From Chloroflexota bacterium (GTDB lineage: Bacteria > Chloroflexota > Limnocylindria > Limnocylindrales > CSP1-4): a stretch of 9,388 nt of DNA. Shown here one piece after another: positions 5,084 through 9,388 of this stretch. The stretch lies in assembly GCA_027457005.1 (NCBI GenBank), contig DAIDTV010000048.1, positions 1-9,388 on the forward strand. The letters are read 5' to 3'. The notes below the pieces were generated by a model. The model was given only the letters and a program-made list of their open reading frames with translations. It made no database searches and had not been told where the DNA came from. The translations under genes and the position numbers were made by a program. Numbering within the stretch: position 1 is the stretch's first letter; every line of letters starts with the position of its first letter.

Positions 5084-7404
5084 TGCTGGCCCAGCAGATC
5101 CGGGCCCCCTTCGCGGCGTTCACCCGGCGTGACGCCGTCAGGCTGTCCGTGAGTGCCGTGATCCTGGTGGCCGCCCTCACCGCCATCTTCTCCATCGACA
5201 TCATTCCCGCCGCGTATCACGTCTCGGTCGGTGACATCGCTCCCAGCGCGATCACCGCGCCGCGCACGGTGGATTTCGTGAGCGCCATCCTCACGAAGCA
5301 GGCGCAGGACGCCGCGGTGCAGGCCGTTCCGCCGCAGTACGACTACACGACCCAGAAGGGTGACCTGGCGGCCGCGAAGCAGGCTGCCGAGTTCGACGCG
5401 CTGGTGGCCCCGGTGGACGCCGCGTTCGGCGCCGTGCTCTCCGAACAGGCCCGGAAGGCGGCCCTGGCCGGGGCGCTGCCGAACCTGTCGAAGACGGCGA
5501 TGGCCACGCTCCAGGGACTGGACATGGCCTCCTGGACCACGCTGCGCGACGAGATGCGCAGCACGCTGATCTCGACCCAGCAGGCCGAGGTGCGTGATTC
5601 CGAGCTCGACTCCGCCCGCCTGGCGCTTCCGGAGGCGTTGCCGCAGGGCGTGCCGGCCGACCAGCGGGCGCTGGCCGGCGAGATCATCGAGCCACTCCTG
5701 GTGGCCAACTCGTCGTACGACGCGGCCGCCACGCAGGCCGCGCGCACCCAGGCGCAGCAGGATACCCAGCCCGTCACGGTCACCGTCAAGCAGGGCGAGG
5801 TGGTCGTCGACCAGGGCCACACGATCACCCCGACCGACATGGAGAAGATCCAGGCCCTCGGGCTTCAGAACCCCCAGCCCGACCTGGCCAAGCTGGCGGG
5901 CTGGTTCCTGCTCGCGGTGCTGGTGGTGGCCCTGCTGCTCGGATGGGTCTGGCGATACCGGCCCGAGCTGTGGCACCGCGACAACGCGCTGCTGCTGGTC
6001 GGTCTCATGCTCGTGGGGGCCGTGCTCGCGCTGAAGCTGACCGCCGGGCGCCCCATCCTGCCGTTCTTCATCCCGGTGGCGACCGTCGGCCTGCTGCTCG
6101 CGATCCTGCTCGACAGCGGCGCCGCGATCGTGGTGCTGGGCACGCTGGCCGTCCTCGGCGGCGCCGTGTCCGGCACCGTGGAGCTGGCCACGTACATCTT
6201 CCTGGGCGGCCTGGTGGGGATCATCGTGCTCCACCGGGGCGACCGGTTCCACCGGTTCGTCCAGGCCGGCCTGGCTATGGCGGTGGTCAACGCCGCGGTG
6301 GTCGCGATCTTCACGCTGCTGGGCGAACGCGACCTGACCGGTCTCCTCCAGCTGTGGGGCGCGGCCGCCGGCTCCGCGGGTGGCTCGGCCATCGTCGCGG
6401 TGGGATCGTTCGCGGTGCTCGGCAACCTGTTCGGCATCACGACCAGCTTCCAGCTCCTCGAGCTGGCGAATCCCTCCCAGCCGCTTCTCCGCCGGCTCCT
6501 GCTCGAGACGCCCGGCACGTACCACCACTCGCTGATGGTCGGGAACCTGGCCGAGCGGGCGGCGGAGGCGATCGGGGCGGACCCGCTGCTGGCGCGCGTG
6601 GCGGCCTACTACCACGACATCGGCAAGCTGGCGAACCCGGCCGCGTTCATCGAGAACCAGGGTGGGATGGGCAACGTCCACGACCTGCTGACGCCCGAGG
6701 AATCCGCGGCCGTGCTCAAGGAGCACGTGGCGAACGGGATCGATCTCGCCTACCGGTACGGGCTGCCGAAGGCGATCATCGCGTTCATCCCGCAGCACCA
6801 CGGGACCGCGCTCATGAGCTACTTCTACGCCAAGGCGCAGGAGCAGGCCGCGGCGGGCTTCGCCCCGGGGACGCCGGACGCGGAGGCCGCCACCGCGTCG
6901 GTCGACCAGGCGCGGTTCCGCCATGCCGGGCCCAAGCCGCAGAGCCGGGAGGCCGCCATCCTGATGCTCTCGGATGGCGTCGAGGCGTCGGTGCGGTCGC
7001 TGACCGGCCACGACGAGCCGACCATCCGTGCGATGGTGGCCCGCATCATCCGGGAGCGGCTCGAGGACGGCCAGTTCGACGAGTGCGACCTGACGCTGAG
7101 CGACCTCGAGCGGATCCGCGAGGCGTTCGTGGTGCAGCTGCTGGGCATGTACCACCAGCGCATCGAGTATCCCCAGAACAAGATCGTCGAGCTGGAGTCG
7201 CGCCGGATCGCCGGCGCCGGGCGGTCGTGCCCGCGCCCGGGCGCGGACCGGGGCGCGCGGCCGAGGGATCTGGCGGAGGCGGGTCGCCTCGCCCCGGCGC
7301 CGAGGACCTGCCGCCGGCCCCCCACCGGACGGGCACGACCTCCCGGAAGGAACCCGCGGACCACACCGCCGTCCGCTACCTGCCGCCGTGGCGAGTCGAG
7401 CTGA
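5083..7404 (+). CDS. pgpH: 7TM-HD cyclic-di-AMP phosphodiesterase (PgpH/YqfF type)
   Basis: A 773-residue membrane protein with the full PgpH architecture: one membrane segment (about 22-42), a long extracytoplasmic 7TMR-HDED domain (about 44-270) with DIAPSAITAPRTVDF near its start, a cluster of about seven hydrophobic segments (271-450), and a cytoplasmic HD domain. The metal ligands are visible: TYHHSLMVGNLAE (His481/482), YHDIGKLANP (His511, Asp512), KEHV (His548), QHHGT (His572/573) and LSDGVEAS (Asp631). Characterised homologues hydrolyse c-di-AMP to pApA. The family core ends near RIEYPQNK (about 700). The last 70 or so residues are Arg/Pro-rich and unlike the family, and the 3' 85 nt lose the G/C-third-position pattern, so the end may be frameshifted near 7318-7323. 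The ATG overlaps the yqeY stop (TGATG). Its last 180 nt overlap the ybeY frame. phoH, common beside pgpH elsewhere, is absent. Confidence 0.92.
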   Translation: MLAQQIRAPFAAFTRRDAVRLSVSAVILVAALTAIFSIDIIPAAYHVSVGDIAPSAITAPRTVDFVSAILTKQAQDAAVQAVPPQYDYTTQKGDLAAAKQAAEFDALVAPVDAAFGAVLSEQARKAALAGALPNLSKTAMATLQGLDMASWTTLRDEMRSTLISTQQAEVRDSELDSARLALPEALPQGVPADQRALAGEIIEPLLVANSSYDAAATQAARTQAQQDTQPVTVTVKQGEVVVDQGHTITPTDMEKIQALGLQNPQPDLAKLAGWFLLAVLVVALLLGWVWRYRPELWHRDNALLLVGLMLVGAVLALKLTAGRPILPFFIPVATVGLLLAILLDSGAAIVVLGTLAVLGGAVSGTVELATYIFLGGLVGIIVLHRGDRFHRFVQAGLAMAVVNAAVVAIFTLLGERDLTGLLQLWGAAAGSAGGSAIVAVGSFAVLGNLFGITTSFQLLELANPSQPLLRRLLLETPGTYHHSLMVGNLAERAAEAIGADPLLARVAAYYHDIGKLANPAAFIENQGGMGNVHDLLTPEESAAVLKEHVANGIDLAYRYGLPKAIIAFIPQHHGTALMSYFYAKAQEQAAAGFAPGTPDAEAATASVDQARFRHAGPKPQSREAAILMLSDGVEASVRSLTGHDEPTIRAMVARIIRERLEDGQFDECDLTLSDLERIREAFVVQLLGMYHQRIEYPQNKIVELESRRIAGAGRSCPRPGADRGARPRDLAEAGRLAPAPRTCRRPPTGRARPPGRNPRTTPPSATCRRGESS

Positions 7405-7745
7405 CGACGAGGCCCGGGGTCCCGCGCCTCCTCTCGATCGATGCGCTGGCGCGCCTGTGCGCCGCGACCCTGGAATCCGCTCGCGCCCCGGGGCCGGCCT
7501 CAATCGGAGTGATCCTTTCCGACGATGCCGAGCTGGCGGCGCTGAACCTGCGCGCGATGGGCAGGCGGGGCCCGACCGACGTGCTCTCCTTCCCGCTCTT
7601 TCCCCCTGCCGCGTTCCCATCGCACCCCGGGCAGGCACCGGGAGCCCCGGGCCCGGCCACGGCGTTCGCGCTCCCGCCGGGCACTCGGCCGCACCTGGGC
7701 GACATCGTCGTCTCGGTCGGGCGGGCCGTGGCCCAGGCGCACTAA
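7227..7745 (+). pseudogene. ybeY: Endoribonuclease YbeY, N-terminal part, ended by an in-frame TAA
   Basis: This frame encodes the front half of YbeY: WRVELTTRPGVPRLLS (from 7389), GVILSDDAELAALN, GPTDVLSFPL, a Pro/Ala-rich loop of about 28 residues, then HLGDIVVSVGRAVAQAH, followed by TAA at 7743-7745. The residue aligned with the conserved E. coli Arg59 is Met, as in the actinobacterial form. The catalytic His motif lies beyond the stop in the same frame. The start is uncertain: the only in-frame ATG/GTG/TTG ahead of the homology is GTG 7227, 54 codons upstream, without a ribosome binding site and inside pgpH. CTG 7380 or 7401 are alternatives. Third-position G/C supports coding from about 7323. 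YbeY acts in 16S rRNA maturation and ribosome quality control. Possibilities are a true nonsense mutation, a base error, readthrough, or two separately made fragments. Confidence 0.6.
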
Positions 7746-7769
7746 GGGCGCGGAGGGCAGACCGGCGCC

Positions 7770-8042
7770 GTGGCCGGGGCACCGGCCGACGAGCTTGCAC
7801 TGCTCGTGGTCCACGGCGTGCTCCACGTCTGCGGCTGGGACCACGCCGATGCGGAGGAGGAGGCCGCCATGCGGAGCCTGGAGCGCCGCATCCTGGCCGA
7901 AGCGGGCCGCCCGGATGCGAGCCACGCCCGTGCGGGCCACGCCGGTGCGGGCCGCCCCAACGCTGGCCGCCCCGAAGCGGGCCGCCCCGACGCGAGGCAC
8001 GCCCGCCGGTCTCGTCCCGCCCGGCGGTCCCGGCCGCGATGA
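7770..8042 (+). CDS. ybeY: Endoribonuclease YbeY, C-terminal part with the metal site and a pentapeptide-repeat tail
   Basis: This reading continues the ybeY frame after the TAA. It contains APADELALLVVHGVLHVCGW followed by DH, giving the zinc-binding HxxxHxxxxxH triad of YbeY, then ADAEEEAAMRSLERRILAE, the normal C-terminus. A GTG at 7770 preceded by GGAGG at 7752-7756 (13-nt spacing, rather long) could restart translation and give 90 residues. Alone, the fragment lacks most of the fold and is unlikely to be active. From 7902 a seven-unit 15-nt repeat adds an Ala/Gly/Arg/His-rich tail. TGA at 8040-8042 overlaps the pth ATG as ATGA, so the frame has been kept intact up to a coupled junction, which argues against old decay. 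Confidence 0.6.
   Translation: MAGAPADELALLVVHGVLHVCGWDHADAEEEAAMRSLERRILAEAGRPDASHARAGHAGAGRPNAGRPEAGRPDARHARRSRPARRSRPR
7902..8006 (+). repeat. Seven-unit 15-nt in-frame repeat encoding pentapeptides
   Basis: Seven 15-nt units begin at 7902, 7917, 7932, 7947, 7962, 7977 and 7992. The best-conserved form is gcgggccgccccgac. In the ybeY frame they encode AGRPD, ASHAR, AGHAG, AGRPN, AGRPE, AGRPD and ARHAR. Because the unit is a multiple of three, copy-number changes would preserve the frame and the ATGA link to pth. Confidence 0.75.
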
Positions 8043-8827
8043 GCGTCCCGAAGCTCGTGGTCGGGCTGGGCAACCCCGGGCCGAAATACGCGGAGACCCG
8101 TCACAACGTCGGCTGGATGGTGCTCGACCGGATCGCCGACCGCGCGGGCCTGTCGGGACGCGGCAAGGAGCGCGACGCGGCCATCTCCGTGCGGGGGCGC
8201 CTCGGCGACCTCGACATCGTGCTGGTCAAGCCGCTCACGTTCATGAACGACTCCGGCATCGCCGTCCGCAAGATCCTGGCGCGGGAACACGTGCCACTCG
8301 AGCAGATGCTCGTCGTGGTGGACGACTTCGCGTTGCCCTTCGGACGGCTGCGCATTCGGCCGGAGGGGACCCACGGCGGCCACAACGGGCTGCGTTCGAT
8401 CGTTGCGGAGCTCGAGACGCAGCACTTCGCGCGGCTTCGCGTCGGGATCGGCGAGCCGCGGCGGGACGCCATCGATCACCTGCTGAGCCGCTTCTCGGGG
8501 GACGAGCGGCGGCTCCTGCCGGAGCTGCTGGACGCGGCGGCCGACGCCGTCGAGTCCTGGGCGCGCGACGGGGCCCAGGCGGCCGCCAACCGCTGGAACG
8601 GCTGGACGCTCCCGGCGACGGACTCGCAACGGGCAGGGGCCGCGGCGAAGCCAGCACCGGCCGTCGGCGCCGAAGAGGCGAGCCGGGAGGACAACCAGCC
8701 CCCGCCCGCCTCGGAACCCGGGGCCGGAGAGATCGGGGGCCCCACCGGGCCCGACGGAATCCGGCGCACGATGTCGGGCTGGCGGCGCATCCTGCCCCAC
8801 CCGTCCGACCGCGCCTCCAGGTCCTGA
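8039..8827 (+). CDS. pth: Peptidyl-tRNA hydrolase with a long C-terminal tail
   Basis: A 262-residue protein; typical bacterial Pth is about 190-200. It cleaves peptidyl-tRNA released from stalled ribosomes and recycles the tRNA. Key residues are all present: VVGLGNPG (Asn12), ETRHNVGW (catalytic His22), PLTFMNDSG (Asn70), VVVDDFALPFG (Asp95, aligned with E. coli Asp93) and THGGHNGLRS (Asn116). The family core ends near NRWNGW (about 189). The remaining 73 residues are Ala/Pro/Glu-rich and then basic (TMSGWRR near 244-250), with no recognisable domain and probably disordered. The ATG overlaps the ybeY TGA in ATGA with no clear ribosome binding site, so it probably depends on translation of ybeY. 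The frame is also open far upstream, but the family begins at this ATG. mfd follows 6 nt after the stop, a common pairing in bacteria. Confidence 0.95.
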   Translation: MSVPKLVVGLGNPGPKYAETRHNVGWMVLDRIADRAGLSGRGKERDAAISVRGRLGDLDIVLVKPLTFMNDSGIAVRKILAREHVPLEQMLVVVDDFALPFGRLRIRPEGTHGGHNGLRSIVAELETQHFARLRVGIGEPRRDAIDHLLSRFSGDERRLLPELLDAAADAVESWARDGAQAAANRWNGWTLPATDSQRAGAAAKPAPAVGAEEASREDNQPPPASEPGAGEIGGPTGPDGIRRTMSGWRRILPHPSDRASRS

Positions 8828-8833
8828 GCCGAC

Positions 8834-9388
8834 GTGACCGAGCAGCGCCTGCGCGGCCGCCGGGGCCGTGACCGGCACATCGCGGAGGCGTCGGCAGAAC
8901 TCGCCGGCCGGCGGTTGCGGGCCGGGCAGGCGGGCCGCGCGGGCTCCGCGGCGTCGGGCGCGGCCCGGATCAGGGTCGCGGACCTCTCGTCACTGCCCCC
9001 GCTGCTGGCCGCGACCGCCGAGCTCCGCGGCCTGGCCGAGCGGTACGCACGGGTCCGCGAGGGACGCGTCGGGCGCGACCTGTGGCACGTCGTGTACGCC
9101 TCGATGCCGCACGGTGCCAAGACGTACCTCGCGGCGGCGCTCGCGCTCGCCACGGGGGAGCGCCTCGCCTGGATCGCGCGGGACGCCGAGATCGCCGATC
9201 GGGTGGCCGAGGAGCTCCTGGCGTGGCTGGGTGACCCCTCGGCGATCGTCGTGCTCGAGCCGCGGACTGCGCTCGCCTACGAGCGGGGAGAGCTGGTCCG
9301 CGACGAGACGGCCGCGCGGGTCGCCGCCCTCGCCGCATGGCGGCACGATGCGGGATCGCGGATCCTGGTCAGCAGCCCCCAGGCCCTC
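8834..9388 (+). CDS. mfd: Transcription-repair coupling factor Mfd, N-terminal part
   Basis: The first 185 codons are present and the gene runs off the window end. GTG 8834 is the first start after the pth stop, in the same frame and 6 nt beyond it. The fragment begins with an Arg-rich segment (1-50), then VADLSSLPPLLAATAELRGL, and from about residue 90 the UvrB-like domain 1: VVYASMPHGAKTYLAAALAL (a degenerate nucleotide-binding loop), LAWIARDAEIADRVAEELL, a WLGDP turn, LEPRTALAYERGE and RILVSSPQAL. This matches the UvrA-binding module of Mfd, which removes stalled RNA polymerase and recruits UvrA. The helicase domains are outside the window, so UvrB-like origin cannot be formally excluded, but the position after pth and the degenerate loop favour Mfd. 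The ribosome binding site is weak, so coupling to pth is likely. Confidence 0.82.
   Translation, partial: MTEQRLRGRRGRDRHIAEASAELAGRRLRAGQAGRAGSAASGAARIRVADLSSLPPLLAATAELRGLAERYARVREGRVGRDLWHVVYASMPHGAKTYLAAALALATGERLAWIARDAEIADRVAEELLAWLGDPSAIVVLEPRTALAYERGELVRDETAARVAALAAWRHDAGSRILVSSPQAL

Noticed and set aside
5943..7226. Upstream extension of the ybeY frame inside pgpH
   Set aside because: The pgpH frame here encodes the membrane and HD domains. The other frame is Arg/Gly-rich and merely lacks stops.
7902..8006. CRISPR array
   Set aside because: The units are 15 nt, contiguous, in frame and without spacers.
4849..8073. A 1074-codon open frame on the minus strand
   Set aside because: It is antisense to yqeY, pgpH and ybeY, whose plus-strand products have clear family motifs; its own product is compositional noise.

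Overview
Organism. The window is very GC-rich, with GTG/TTG starts and strong G/C preference at third codon positions. It carries rpsU (S21, absent from most Actinobacteria), a yqeY homologue and a 7TM-HD phosphodiesterase of the PgpH/YqfF type. That mix fits a high-GC Chloroflexota lineage (Limnocylindria-like) better than an actinobacterium. This placement is inference from gene content; no marker was compared.

Layout. (1) 1-667, + strand: the C-terminal end of a fused NDP-forming acyl-CoA synthetase / GNAT acetyltransferase (Pat/PatZ type). (2) 849-1787, + strand: a HIT-family (HinT-like) protein and, 3 nt later, a small lipoprotein of unknown function. (3) 1788-2230: a convergent intergenic stretch with tandem GC-rich hairpins and a candidate terminator. 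(4) 2231-4042, - strand: an AMP-forming long-chain acyl-CoA synthetase. (5) 4043-4288: a divergent control region with a perfect inverted repeat, a good sigma70-type promoter (TTGACC-17-TATGCT) and a structured leader before rpsU. (6) 4289-9388, + strand: a tightly packed run of rpsU, yqeY, pgpH, ybeY (interrupted), pth and mfd (cut by the window end). Junctions include a 1-nt stop/start overlap (yqeY/pgpH), ATGA (ybeY/pth) and a 6-nt gap (pth/mfd), so one transcript with translational coupling is likely.

How the genes work together. The right-hand operon is housekeeping: a ribosomal protein, a tRNA-amidotransferase-related protein, a c-di-AMP hydrolase, rRNA maturation/quality control (YbeY), peptidyl-tRNA recycling (Pth) and transcription-repair coupling (Mfd). 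The left half is acyl-CoA metabolism plus a possible lysine acetyltransferase.

Most notable. I see no unambiguous new system. The strongest anomaly is ybeY. An in-frame TAA at 7743-7745 separates its N-terminal part from the catalytic histidine motif, while the same frame continues to the ATGA junction with pth. It also has no good start codon, and pgpH runs out into a frame that stops looking coding near a C6 run at 7318-7323. Other items are a seven-unit in-frame 15-nt repeat in the ybeY tail, a tandem hairpin array at 1812-1910, and a possible pseudoknot next to the rpsU ribosome binding site. Short GC-rich tandem repeats recur at gene ends and between domains across the window.
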